From Dipylidium caninum (Eukaryota > Platyhelminthes > Cestoda > Cyclophyllidea > Dipylidiidae): a stretch of DNA of 64,000 nucleotides. Location of the stretch: contig QEYB01000895.1 in NCBI GenBank assembly GCA_017562135.1, forward strand, positions 372,001 through 436,000, written 5' to 3'. The notes under the pieces are model-generated. The model had not been told where the DNA came from. It saw only the letters and a program-made list of their open reading frames with translations, and ran no database searches. Both the position numbers and the translations under genes were made by a program. Every line of letters begins with the position of its first letter. The first letter of the stretch is position 1. Shown in pieces: positions 39,790 through 52,900 of this stretch.

Positions 39790-42700
39790 CTCGCTTTCAG
39801 CCTACCTATATCCAACCCTCTTAGCCACTGCGAAGGGTGCCGAAAGCAGCCTGTTTGTATAGCTGCTTTTACTACTAAGCTAAATAAAACACATCATATG
39901 TCAGGTCTAGCAGCGAAAGTCATTGCTCGCGTGCTCAGGTTGCGTTACCTTATTTTTGGTGCTGGAGTTGGGGGAGCGTATACCATCAATCAGGTTCTTG
40001 TCTACCTCGGTTACTAGGCTCTGTTGTAGAAATATGAAGAAATTAAAAGTTCTTTGCCTAATTTTGGATATTTAAAGAACTATCTACCGGAAGAATCAGA
40101 AGTCCGCGCGTTGTTCGCGGCTCTAAAAAATACTTTGACGGGGACTTCTGATGATCCTTCGGTTGGTCATTGGTCTTATTCTTCTACGCGCTTCTTTAAG
40201 TACGCCGTTGCGGAACAGGTAGATGAAAGTGTTAAACATCAAAAGCAGTCTGATACACTTAAGGGTAAGGCAATTCAACCCTGTATCATGTTCTTGTAGA
40301 ACGGAATGTTTCATCAGAAGATATTGTGAAGGTATTATTCTGCATTGTGCTTACTTTTTTAGCTCCAAAGGGAAAAGGACCAGGCCATTGAAGGCCTTAG
40401 GAGTGAGCTTATTAAGTCTAAGGTAAGTTTTCACTTGGTGTAAATAGCCATTTAGCTCCAATACCAAAAAATGCTTAATGACCTTAAAAACGAAAACAAA
40501 GATCTACGTAAACAACTCCTTCTTAAATACCAAAAGACTGCTCAGCCGGACCGTATCAAGGTTAGTCTCATTGTATCGTTTACGTGCTATACAGAAAACA
40601 CTAATTGATATGTACTCCGAGGTTCTTGATGAACTATCGAATCTTAATACAGACTACAATATACAGGTTTGTTTTGTCATTTTTGTGTTCTGATGTATAA
40701 AACTAAAAATTAGGATCATTTGCCAAGAGTGGTTGTTGTTGGAGATCAGAGTTCGGGAAAGACTTCTGTTTTGGAGATGATAGCTCAAGCTCGTATTTTT
40801 CCCCGTGGTTCCGGTGAGATGATGACTCGTTCCCCTGTCAAAGTTACCCTTTCAGAGGGTCCCTATCATGTGGCGTCCTTTCGAGACAGTCCGAAGGAAT
40901 ACGATTTAACCAGCGAACCGGAGCTTGCCAGTTTGCGCAATGAAATCGAGGTACACATTTTATTTGAAAAATTATATGTTTGACTATTTATTTGTGCCTT
41001 ACTTTTTCTAGCTCCGGATGCAAGGTCTCGTGGCAGACGGGAAGACCGTTAGTACCGAGGTAATCGCGCTCAATGTCAAGGGTCCCGGTTTGCAGCGCAT
41101 GGTTCTAGTCGATCTGCCTGGAATCATCTCTACCCAAACCACTGGAATGGAACAAGGAACTCGTGAAAATATCAGAAAACTAGCTAAACAGTACATGGAT
41201 AACCCCAATGCTATTATCTTGTGTATACAAGGTAGGCATTTTTCAAATAAGTGCACATTTCTCCCCTTTCAATCCGATTTCACGTAGTTAAATCTTTCAG
41301 ATGGCAGCATTGATGCTGAACGAAGTAACGTTACTGACCTGGTCACTTCAGTTGATCCCCAGGGGAAAAGAACTATTTTTGTATTAACGAAGGTTGATTT
41401 AGCTGAGACGAATCTCTATAATCCTAATCGGGTGAGTAATCCGCTACTCATTTGCGAAAATTGATTAAACAAATTTATAGAAGCGTTTCATTCTATTCCT
41501 AGATTCGCGAAATCCTGGAAGGAAGACTGTTTCCAATGAAGGCTCTTGGGTACTACGCTGTCGTCACGGGGAAAGGTGAGGGGTAAAAAAATGTTAGGAT
41601 GGATACTATCTATGGAGTTTAACCTAGTTCAACACTTTTAAGGTTGCAAAGACGAGACAATTGAAAGCATCAAGGAATACGAGGCTGAATTTTTCAAAAG
41701 ATCTCGTCTTTTCCGCGAAGGAGCGCTCAAGATGACCCAAATGACTACCGAAAACATGAGCAAAGCAGTGTCAGAGCGATTTTGGAAGATGGTTAAGGAC
41801 TCGGTGGAACAAGAAGCGGATACTTATCGAGGTACTCATATTGCACTCTTTCCACATAACATGAAACTCGCTGTTTTCAAACTCTTACTTTATTGTATTA
41901 GTGGGACAAATTGATCCTATCATTTTTTATTAGCTCCCTGATCTGCTATTAATTTGATTGTGTATTTCGACCAAAGTTTAATCTGTTAGCTCCATATTTT
42001 TCTGCTAGGTTTCAGTTTTGTTCTATCTTTTTGAAATTTTCAGCAATTAGCAATATGCAGGTCACTTGACGTATGCAGTTTTTTTTATAATAGCTCTGAG
42101 CTCATTTGTGGTTTTCACTGCAAGATGGACTTTTCAGCTTCCTCTGATATTTTGATTTTGTCTAAATTGCAATTATTATGATTGAGATTGTTTCTATAAT
42201 GGATAGACAGAGTTTAATTCTCTTGTGATTCTTAGCAATACGCTACAATTTGGAGACTGAGTGGAAGAACACTTTTCCACATGTTCGGGAAATGGACCGT
42301 GAGGAATTGTTTGACAAAGGCCGAAATGAGATTCTTGATAATCTTGTCAGCCTCAGCACCATCTCTTCGGTGGCATGGGAAAAGAAGATCAAGGAGCGAC
42401 TCTGGCAGAGACTTCAGCCCTACGTCTTCGAACATATCCTTGAGGCGGCGCAATTGAAGAGCGATCTCGGGTAAGTGGACTCTGTTGCGTCGATACGTAG
42501 TGTGATTCAGTTGGAAGCCCACACCCTGTCTCAATTTCTTTTATAGCGCTTACCAAACCTTTGTGGATGTGCTGCTTCGTGACTGGTTGCAACACGAGCT
42601 GCCCCAGACTTGTGTGAAGGTGGGATGGGAGGTGCTCTACGACGAATTGGAGCGTGCCTCCAAGGATGCTGAGCAATCGCGCGGATATGACCATATATTC

Positions 42701-45338
42701 GACAAACTAAAGAACGAAGTTATCACACAAACCCGCAATCGCCATCAGTGGGATGGAAAGGCCATTGCACGATTAGTAAGGGAAAGTGACCATTATTGTG
42801 GACTTTTCGCGCCACAACTTTGCCCATTTATGATTCTAAAAGTGCTAAGAAAATTGAATCAAATTTATACTCGCCTCTACACCTTTGTGCCACATAAGCT
42901 CATGTACTTTTTAAAAACATTGCTTAATTTCTCTTGGCTAATTCCTTTTTCTCTCCTTTCTTTCCCCATTTTTGTCTCTGATTTAAGAGAGTTATTCAAG
43001 GCACGACTTTGGAGGATCACACAGTGCATACAAAAGCCCAATGGGATGCTGCTGTTAACTTCCTTGAAGACGCCCTTTATGCTCGAATCAAGGAAGGTGT
43101 GTGTGTGTGTGTGTTGTGCTCTTTAGTGTTTTATCATCGCTCTCGATGCAAGATTATCTGGCCAATTGATGTAAATGGGCTTGGGAATGTCTTTCAAATC
43201 GTAGTGTAAGGTATTGCCTTCTATTCCCTTATAGACCAACGCTGTCACTCACCTCTAATCTGTTCATGACGAAGCTGTTTTCGCACTTATTTCCATCTTG
43301 CTGGTAATAAATACGCACACTGCGTAAAGTGAATGTTTGTGGGATAAGTGCTTGGCCGTGCTCCGACCGCCTAACTCTTTCCACTACTCCGTCGTAGTGA
43401 ATCAACTCATCTCCGATCTGAGGGGGGCCGGGCCTGCTTTCGCGATGGGTGCACTGGGTCAACCAAACAGATGACCAGCGGAAACGTGTCGCCACAATCG
43501 ATGAAATACTCCCCATCCTATCCTCCCAACAGGTGTGTTTTGTCTCCCCTTAGGATGCGTCGCATTAGATGAAGAAATTTCTACCTTCGACAGAGGCTTC
43601 TGATGCATTTTTAGTCAATTTATGGTCTGCTAACGCATTTAGGAGGAGCAATTTCTTCCGCTTCGCGTGCTGTTTTCTGACAACGACCCTCATTCTCTAC
43701 TGTTTGCTCTGCTTTTCAGCGTCCCAGTATTGAAATGTCCGCTGATGATGTTACCACAGTTCGAAGGAACTTACAGGCCAAGAAATTTGCCGTGTCAAAC
43801 AAATTCGTGCGTCTGTAATCTCTTATTTTCCTATTATTTTACTAAATTTGAGACCATTTGTCTTAGTCCTGGATTTTCGTTCATTTATGAAGATATACAT
43901 CTACTTTTTGCTTAACCTTTGTCATCTATCGTATTGTAGCAAGTGTTGCTTTGTTTGAGCGTCCGACTAGTCATTTATCTCACTTTTACTTGCCACTTTC
44001 CCCTGTTTTCTCATTCATTTTCAGGCTACAATTGTTAGAAAAATGTCATTTTAGTTTTTATCTAACCTAGAACTCTTTGCTCTTGGCACTTCAACCTTAC
44101 CTATCTGTCTCGCTTTTGTTATTCTGTTGGCAATTCTGGTTAGAACTTCGCACTTTGAATCAGTGAGTTTTTTAATCTTATACAGATCCGAAACACCTAC
44201 GCCCCTCTGGCGAAGCAGGTGACCATGGCCCAGGCTCTCGCAGCCTGCCAGTACTGCCGTCGGTGTTTTTACTTCTATCAGCAGGGTTTTATGGCTCTTT
44301 TGGGGGAAGAGGAGGCTGAACAACGACCGAGCCTCGAGGCCAGAGCCGATGCTGTGTTGTCACCATCTCCGTTGTCCTCTACCGGCGCTTCCGGCCGCTC
44401 CTCCACCCGTGCTGTCGGTGAAGATGCCCGAAAGCCCCACGACGCCTACCTCGATGAGGAGGGCGGCATGGGTGAGTTGGACAAAGGTTCCACTAACTCT
44501 CCGGGTGTCTCCTCTCCGCCGGGTAGCGACTACATCGACTGTCGCGATGTCGTTCTCTTCTCCCGCATCCTTCGAATGATCGACGCCTCCAGCAACTCGC
44601 TTCGGCAACAGCTGGTCAACGATGAAGGTGGGCACCCGATTTCCCTCTCATTTCTAATGAACCGATTTCCTAGCATGTGCGTGTATGTGTGTGTGTTTGT
44701 GACGTAGGCTACGAGAATCATTTGGTACGCCAAGTGTGGGAACAAGGGACTGACAAACTTTCCATTTACTTCTCGGCTCTCTTATAGTTCCTACACGAAG
44801 GCAATACAATTGAGTATACTAGGCATTTCTGGTCACAAACTTATGCCTGTTTCGTACGTCAGTGCGGCATGCTTAATAAATGGAGTAGAGCAGACACTGG
44901 ACGAATGCCTAGCAAATATGTTTGGAGCAGGCGAGTTAAAAGCTCTGCTCGCAGTCCCTTTTCTCGTGTATTTCAGTCCGACGAATGGAGCAGCAGGTGA
45001 AAGCCGTGCTGAATGAGATATCGGAGGATCCCCTGCGTCTCAGTGTCCTGCTGACGGGGAAGCGCGTCCAGTTGGCTGAGGACCTCAGTAAGCACTTTCA
45101 AATCCATGTCTTTGCCACCGTCCTCTATGGAGCCACCGTTGTTTTTTACTTTTATTTTGGCATCCGAACGGACGATGCACTCACCGCTTTCACCTTAGTT
45201 AAGTCATTGAGCACCTTTAAGTTCCAGTAGAACATTAGCCAGGACATGTTATCCCCCCTGTTTTTCTCTTTAGAAAGAACGCGTCACATTCAGGAAAAGT
45301 TGGAGGAGTTTATTGGCGCTCTCAACAGCAGTGACTGA
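39790..45338 (+). CDS. OPA1: OPA1, mitochondrial dynamin-like GTPase
   Basis: Inner-membrane dynamin that fuses mitochondrial inner membranes and shapes cristae. The first visible exon (about 39790-39993) has a hydrophobic segment, [17 protein letters not shown], fitting the OPA1 membrane anchor. Later exons: 40030-40264, 40318-40331 (14-nt micro-exon), 40363-40422, 40456-40560, 40595-40666, 40714-40950, 41012-41231, 41301-41431, 41503-41575, 41643-41831, 42236-42470, 42547-42775, 42988-43096, 43423-43532, 43720-43806, 44186-44627, 44977-45087 and 45274-45338 (TGA). Phases agree throughout. GTPase motifs are [22 protein letters not shown] and TKVD. The coiled coil precedes it and the stalk/GED region ends [12 protein letters not shown]. 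The exon at 44186 carries a long acidic/Ser-rich insert absent from the human protein. The start codon is uncertain; an in-frame ATG at 39898 is the first one seen. Confidence 0.94.
43097..43114 (+). repeat. (GT)n microsatellite at an OPA1 donor
   Basis: The GT run begins exactly at the 5' splice site that follows the exon ending 43096, so the donor is part of the repeat. Confidence 0.75.
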
Positions 45339-46334
45339 AGCGCGTCTCCTCGCCGTCCCCGTCGCCCCCGTCCCCTGCCTCCTTCGTGATCACTAAACCA
45401 ATGCTCAACTGTGATGATGTTGGTGCACCCCATATGAAGCTAATGTATGTCTTCGCCGCTGAAAAAGTTTCAGCCCCCTCCTCCTCCTCCTGCTTACTTA
45501 TTTCCGCCTCAATACCTCTTGTAGCCTTGAATGAATATCCGATTGGGTAAAATGCAATGTTTGTTAAATGCCTTGTCCTCAGCCTAGTGATTTTTTCATG
45601 CGTCACTCAGATCCTGTATATCTTTGATCAGGTGGTTCAGTATTGCATGACAAGACGTGTTAGACATCGCGGGCCACTGACACGAAGGCACCGACTACCA
45701 GTCGAGTGTGACTAGTGGTGGCTCCTAGTGTTTGCCATGTGATTTACGCTGTGGAGGAGCATTAAAGTGCCCAGAGGCGAGGTGGGGCAGGGTCGTCGTG
45801 GCCGAGAGCCCGATGACCCTTGGCTTCTTTTGCTGGGACGCGTACGACTTCCGTGCGAAGACGGGCGCTTCCTCCTCGGGGGACGAGGCCTGTCCAGCGT
45901 GCTCCCCGGGGGAGTTGAAGCACCCGAGATTTGTGCAGCTCTCAACGCGGAATCCCATACACCCGCGTCTAAGTGCGTCCCCCTCCGTCCCCGCCCCCCC
46001 CCTTCCTCCTCCCTCCCCCTGCCCGTCCCGGCGGTGTCAAAGAGGCGCGGTGCCGCTGTCAAATCGATACGTGCATTTGAAAGTCGCGTGTTAGAGAGAG
46101 GTGGGAATTTGACGGGACTTTGTTTCATAGCATTCTCGAGGCTACCGTGGTTTGCTGCAAGACTGGGCCTAACAACGCGCGTTTCCCCCCATACATGGAC
46201 CGCCACTTGATGCAATTTTGACTAAACGCACAACAGAGAGACTTTCATTTGCCCCATCCTCGACCACAGGGCGAAGTTCATCGGCTAAACACATCGTCTC
46301 CAGACGGCATTTACTCGTATGCTCAATCCCCTAG
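45339..46334. other. Intergenic region
   Basis: About 1 kb between OPA1 and the FAM78-like gene. The part from about 45.73 to 46.05 kb is C-rich with several overlapping open frames but no recognisable protein. Confidence 0.5.
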
Positions 46335-47222
46335 ATGTCCAAATTAACGCTAGATAAAATACATGTTAAAAGTCTACGCGCCTACTACGACGATACCACG
46401 CGGACCGAAGTGGAGGAGACGGACGCAATGCTCTACTACAAGACGCAAACATTTTACTGTAAGGTTACCATCGAGTTGCCCACATGCACAGCGGACAAGG
46501 ACTGGTCAATAGGGCTTGTACAAGCGTGCGATTTTATGTACTTGGCCAACGATTACGGCGGCCTGGGCAACTCCCTCTGGGAGTTTCATCCCCTCAAGAG
46601 TGGCCTCCGCAAAGTGATCAACGACAGCGACGGACGCCAGTACCCCTTCTACAGCGTGAATCAAAGCCTCTACAACATCAAAAAGGGCATTGTCCGAAGG
46701 GCAATCTTGAACCTGCAAATCAAAGACTATTTCCATCCCTCTGTGGTTTGGGAGCTTCCCTACTCTAGGGGTGTTCATTTATCAGAAATAAATCGTAATC
46801 AAAAGTTCTTCATCTGGTTGGTAGCCATTAAGTATGGTAGAAAGCCCTGTGGTAAGGATGAAGTGCATGTGTTGAAGAAAATTCGCTGGGAGTATAACCT
46901 CCACATGGAGGTCGATCCGCACATGCCGTTGGGGAAAAAGGTGCGGAAAATCTACGATGTGCAAAACGGTGCCATCATGATGTGCGACGTGAGTCGGTGC
47001 CAAAAGCTTCCGGCTGCAGCAACCTACGCGCCGCACTGCAACGCCGCCCAGTCCCTCATCTGGTATCCCCGGGACCCCCTGCGGCACTCACGGATCCTCG
47101 TCCCGCCCAAGCAAATCATCGTCCCCTGGGAGAACTGGGTGTCGGACATGCTCGGACCCGCGGCTCGGATTCGCAAACCGGTAGACGTGACAGAAATCGC
47201 AGAACCCGTCGTGTGTGCATAG
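46335..47222 (+). CDS. FAM78-family protein, intronless
   Basis: A 295-residue uninterrupted frame. It matches the FAM78A/FAM78B family of conserved animal proteins with poorly known function: LYYKTQTFYCKVTIELP, WSIGLVQACDFMYLANDYG, SDSDG-like NDSDGRQYPFYS, DYFHPSVVWELPYS, IKYGR and NLHMEVDP occur in family order. The length is close to the human proteins (about 260-285). ATG at 46335 follows 'cccctag', so it could also be the start of a last exon, but the frame from this Met already covers the family's conserved N-terminus. No signal peptide or membrane segment is evident. Confidence 0.85.
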   Translation: MSKLTLDKIHVKSLRAYYDDTTRTEVEETDAMLYYKTQTFYCKVTIELPTCTADKDWSIGLVQACDFMYLANDYGGLGNSLWEFHPLKSGLRKVINDSDGRQYPFYSVNQSLYNIKKGIVRRAILNLQIKDYFHPSVVWELPYSRGVHLSEINRNQKFFIWLVAIKYGRKPCGKDEVHVLKKIRWEYNLHMEVDPHMPLGKKVRKIYDVQNGAIMMCDVSRCQKLPAAATYAPHCNAAQSLIWYPRDPLRHSRILVPPKQIIVPWENWVSDMLGPAARIRKPVDVTEIAEPVVCA

Positions 47223-49989
47223 ACTGTCAGGGGAGGAGAAGGCTTAAGTGCAATTTGATTCAATGACTGCAATTCAATCACTGATTTCCATAGGATTTCT
47301 TTTAAGCACTACTTAGAAACTTATTTTTGTGATACATTTGAACTTCTTTCCATTATTTGCTTTGCGTTTATAATGAGGGTTGCTTTGCAGTCGCCTGCAT
47401 TTCTCACTCAGACAAGACAATGTTTTTGGAGACTCCCCACCCCTGCGCCACACTCCCCCCTCCTCCGCTCCACCCCTCCCTCCAGTGCCTCCAATTGTAT
47501 CTGGCAGGTGGATGTTGCAACCTTTATACACCTTTCAAACATACTTCGGGTCTTCTGAAAGCCTCGGAAGCTGTCCTGTAGCAGCTAGTGGCAGACACCG
47601 ATTCGAGCAGAAGGCATTCGACCGGGCGCTTTCGCCCCGCTGCCCCGTTGATCTCCACTATTGCGTGTGTGCCGGTACAGTTTACAACCGCCAGCCCACC
47701 TGCCCCATAAGGCTCCAAGCCTGTTGAAATTGCGGGCAGTGGGCGGCTTTGTCGCATAACTGACATGCCTGAGAGGAGAGAGAGCAGCATACCACGCTCC
47801 TCCTCCTCCTCCAAAGGAGGAAATTAACGCATCGAAGTGGCTGTGTGGTGATACTTCATCGTCTCAATCCGTTCAGAATTATAAATGTGGAGAATGGAAC
47901 TTCATTTTCACCAAAGAAGCGCATTACGTAGACACCATTTAGGAGTAAAAAAATAAAGATAACGGGGTGGGAGAGGGTGTAGGTGCACTTCTTTCGTTCA
48001 CTGAGGAGTCCGCTCGTCCATGGCTCAAGTCAGTGGCCTGTGACGACTCCCCATAATGTCAAAAAGGCTGTGGGATTCCCATGTTAACTTATTGGGCGAT
48101 ATTGGGGAGACGTCGGCGCCCTGTACCCGCTCTGTGCCCGATCGCTTGCCGGTGGGACACTGCCGGCACAGCTTTTGTGCAGATGGGGATACACACCGGC
48201 CTCACTCGTCTGGGCAACTCGGGTCTAACAGTCGGTGCTTCAGAAACACTCGCTCTGCTGACCCCATTGCGAGTCGGGGAAGCCAGAATAGACAGTCATG
48301 GAGATGTGAAGGCACCCCCCCCCCACTTTGGTCTCGCTCCTACGCCACGCCACAACACGTCATGCGGCATCCCGTCGACTGTTCCTCGGGTGGGGGAGTG
48401 GGGATTGAACTGGTGCAAACTGATCGGAAGGGGGACGCACAACGACCCGGTAACAGTCCATCTGAAATGCACCTCGCCAGACGGGTGCACCCTCACCGCG
48501 ACCGCACAAGCCCCACGGGAGGCTGAGAAGGGCGCTTGCACCACATTCGGACACGCGGGATCCAAACGCTACCGCCAGTTCGGATTGCATGCCAGACGGG
48601 TTCAACGTTACTGGGAGCACAGGCTGCTTTGGGTCGAGTTGTCAACACAGTCCTCAACAGCAAGTGTATGTCCTGCATTTCGTGGAGTTTAGCCTACACA
48701 CGGATGGTTCGGGAGGGTTCTTTCGTCAAGGCTGTTGTCCTCATATCTCCCAAATGGGGCACCTCGACGATTCCTTCGCCGCAGTCCCAAACAGAAATCG
48801 GGGGAATAAGTCGAGGGAGCCACAATCAAGTGGAAAGTTAAAATTGTACTTAACTGGAAGCATTATGGATTTTCACCAGAGCGTAATATTATTCTCGTGG
48901 AAACAATGGGTTGTTACCTTTTTTTCTGCACCTCATCTGTTTTCTAAATGGCTTGTAGAAGGGAAGTTCGGCCCACTAATTTGTGGAACAGTCGTTTTCG
49001 GCACCATTTAACATAGCTCATGATCCATTGTTAAATCATACAAGTGCGAATTTCATGTTGAGTAGATCTCATCTCGAGGCAATAATCACGCTCCGTGATT
49101 AACTGTAGGGATACGACTGAATGCTTTGTAAATTTCAAGGATTTTCAACCAAACTATTTTTTACTCGATTTAGTATCTTTTATAGCATCTGATCAAAAAA
49201 ACACCTTATTAAAACACTTAGCCGGTGAAAGTATACACATTTAGGATTTAATACTCTTTATGGAAGAGTGCTGCATTTGTTGATATTCTGTCCGGTCCGT
49301 AATCATAGCAGATGAATATAAAGTCTTAGGTGACGTAATAGTTTTGAAACAATGTTATTTTCGACCACAATTAGCGACATGGTCGATTGTCAGTGAAACA
49401 TTTGCCAGTAAGTTCTGTGGGGATTTGTAATACGATGCCATGAGCCTAAAACATTTGGCTGCAAAAAAGCTTCACATATTGTATACAGCATTGTTCAGCT
49501 CTCTCGAAGATACCATTCAAAAAATGCTTTGGAGGATAAGTCAACGGCGATGGACTCTTACATATCTTTTCTAGCGAACTTTATTTAAAGAACGAGGTGG
49601 CAAAACATTACGACTTTGCTGTATTATGTTAATGCGGACTTAACGCTGAAGTCAAATTTGCACTATTAAAGCACTTAAATCTAAAATGCATATGACGGTA
49701 TGGGAAAGTGTCGTTAGTAGTATACGCCAACGTCAACACATGTCATGGCTAAAATGTTGGATAAATTTCAAGTTTACTCGTGAAGTTCAATGTTAAACCT
49801 AAACCTATATAATTTTTTCGAGTGTTTTTATCGATATCTAACAGGGGTGTTAGTCTTGTGTTAATCCAAACCTCACTGAACGGCCTCTAAATTTGTTTAA
49901 CTTTTCCAGTAACTTAGCTTCTACGACACTGCTCATTCTTAAATTACAAGAGCAGTAAATTTATTTAAATAAGCCTTTTAATAACGGCA
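47223..49989. other. Intergenic region with a GC-rich island
   Basis: About 2.8 kb without a recognisable gene. Sequence at about 47.96-48.83 kb is much richer in G and C than either side and has several overlapping open frames, none like a known protein. From 48.9 kb on it is AT-rich and probably contains the TTC25 promoter. Confidence 0.5.
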
Positions 49990-52900
49990 ATGGTTGATCA
50001 TCGGTCCTTGAGTCAGAGTACTCCAAAGTCGACATTCGCCGTTTACTTATCAGAAGGTGATGTTTACTTCAGACGACGCCGGTTTGTCAGCGCTATTAAG
50101 GCTTATTCGCTTGTTAGTTATTAATACCACTAATACTTTACTTTAAGGCCTTGAGACTTCGTCCAAACTGCATAACTTGTTTGATTCGGAGGTCTAAATG
50201 TTACATGTTTATTGCACGCCCTCGAGAGTCCATGGAGGACATCAAGATTGCTTTATCACTTGATCCAAAGTCATACAAAGTAACATGTCACCAAGGTTAT
50301 TTAGCGCTGAAAAGGCTATTTTCCAGATGGCAGAGATATTATATCAATCAACAGCATTTGAAAATGCTTTGGTATACTTCCATCGCGGAAGAAAAATTAG
50401 ACCTACTTTGAACGACTTTATATTAGGCGTAACCAAATCCGTCGCGGCAATCAGTAACGCGGTTGGAGGTGGGCATCGTTTCTTACAAATCTGTAAAGTA
50501 CTTATTTACTATTTGTAATTTCTTCTTAAAGTGGGTTGATTTTGATAAACGATTATTAGTATTAAGCTGTGTGATTGAAAATCGAATGCGTAAATATGCC
50601 ACATATACTTTTACTGATATGGGAAATTTACTTCAACCCTATACTGAATATTACTCGTTGTGCCTTTTGTAAAATTCACAGAGCCAAAGCGTGTGAAATT
50701 CGTTCTAGCGGATGAAGTAAAAAAAGGAACCAGAAATGTCAGTCAATGTCAGACTTTCTTGCCAACCCCAACAGACATTTTTCATATTCTCTATATGTTC
50801 TCTAGCCTTCTCAGTTACTTACAAGTGGAATACCTGAGCGATTGTCGAGTCATTCCCATGGGCCAAGGTTTACTAAAAAAAATTTTCAGCAACTTAAGCG
50901 ATTGATGGGACAATCGTACGATGCGGTTCAGCATTTCCAAAAGTTAGCAAAAAATGAAGGTATGAAGCATACTTGAATAATCGTTTAGGAAGGAGGCTAA
51001 AGGAGTTCCAGAAAATCCACCACGATGTTGGAGGGAGTAACGATAGTGCATATTATTACGAATGGTTTTGTTAGTGTTAATTTGGTTTCCTTGTCTGTGA
51101 AGTTATGGCGCTTTTTTCCTAACATATTGTTTTGTGTGCTTTGTGATTATATTTCACAGTTTTTACTTATTGTTTCGAGTCTCCTCTTCTTATTTAACAC
51201 CTTTTTTGTTTGCATTTCTATCTTATCGTGAGTGTTGTAAAGGTTAGGAATTAAAAATTCCGGTGTGTCGGTACTCCTTCCTAACACCTTATGGTATATG
51301 GAATTTTCCGTTAAAATTTCTCTATTTTTAACTTTTCTCATGTCATGTTATGACAAAATTGCTAGCTTTCATAGTCAATTCCTGCAATTTACTACATATC
51401 TTTAGATTGATATTGCAGATGATCTTCCCACCTCTTTAAAATCTGATCGTCTATCTCTTTTGTCTTCTCTTTACTCCTTTCCATCCACATCTGTTCATTG
51501 CTTAAAGGTCCCTGATTTCGCCTTTCATAAACGGTAGAGCCTTGTGTAGACACTTCTGCTTTTGTTTATGACATGCAAAAAGCAGTAGCCATGACCTTAT
51601 AGCGCTTGATTACCCTGTCTTTCTAAGCTGCTAATTTGATTCTCCTCGAAACATTTGGGCATCTCTAATGAGGTAACTGCATATTTCGGTGAGGTACCCA
51701 GATTTCTCTTTCACTCGGTCTGTAACCGTTGGACAGATTATCTCAGCCCAAGCATGTGGCCATTTACTTTTTGTAGTTTTAAGTTTAGGAATTAAAATTA
51801 TGAAGATGTGACTTAAGCAGTACAATTTCTTGACTCACAGAGAGGTATGCGATGTATTTGAAGAACTCGAAGGAAATTAACGAACTTGCCAACGAGACGT
51901 ACCGATATCTGATAGTTCGGGCCGAATTCTGGCTCCAACAGGAGCCGCTTTACAACCGGGTTAGAAGGAAGTGCAGTGCAAGTGACATGGAACGAACTAT
52001 ATCATCGCGCGAAGACCTGGACGCGCTTCAGCGGATTGTGCACATGTTGGAGGACATCGCCGGCGGTAAGTGTCCTACCTCCGCGTAGACGACTTCACCC
52101 CCGGCCCACCGTACGAGGAATTGGGACTCTTGTGCCTCTGCTCTCCCCTCTCGAACGCGGACGAGGCCTCACCTTTACACATAAAAATTACGATAGTTGC
52201 ATAGTTTGCTCAACTAAGCAGGCAATACGTCTGCAAACATGATCCCAAAGCGGAGCCGCATACTTGAGAATATGTTGAATTTTGCGTGAACATTTAATCG
52301 AGAGAAGTGCACTCCGCAGGCGGATGTGGAGAGGAAATCGGTAATGAAGCATTCTCTTCCACCCAGTTCAAACTGCCGGTAACCACATCAAGGCTTTGCA
52401 ATTGTGCGCGGCCATTCGAAAGGACTTGAAGGCCTTGAAAATGAATTTTCCGGACTCTAACGAGGTTATGGCTGATCTGTGCGCATTCGAGGCTGTGTCG
52501 TACTTCCATCTGCAGAAGTACAAGGAGGCTCAGAAAGGCTTTCTGGCTCAATTGGAGATCTGCAGGAAAGAGAAGCTCCTTCATCACATACCGCAGTGCT
52601 TGGAGAACCTCGGCCGCGTGTATGTCGAGCTTGAGGACTACCTTGCAGCTAAAGAAACGCAAGTTCGCCTCTTCACCCATTTGACTTATTTCATCTTCTT
52701 TTGAACGAGCGGTGAGCATGGCCGCCTTCGTCACACTAACACCCCGCTTGATGTGTTCCCGCGGTCATACATCTGCAAACGCTGTTATGTCAATTGGTGT
52801 GATTATTAGGTCTTTTGAGTGCTTCTTCGCCGAGCCGAGGGTCACACGACCGACTCTGTGCGGTCCTGGACGGGAGTGTGCGCTACCGCATGCTCCGAAG

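Noticed and set aside
39898..39993. Calling ATG at 39898 the certain OPA1 start
   Set aside because: The frame is open upstream and a mitochondrial targeting sequence would be expected there, so the true start may lie in an earlier exon.
48056..48692. Overlapping frames of 156 and 203 residues, considered as a transposon gene
   Set aside because: No reverse transcriptase, integrase or transposase motif and no clear terminal repeats were seen.
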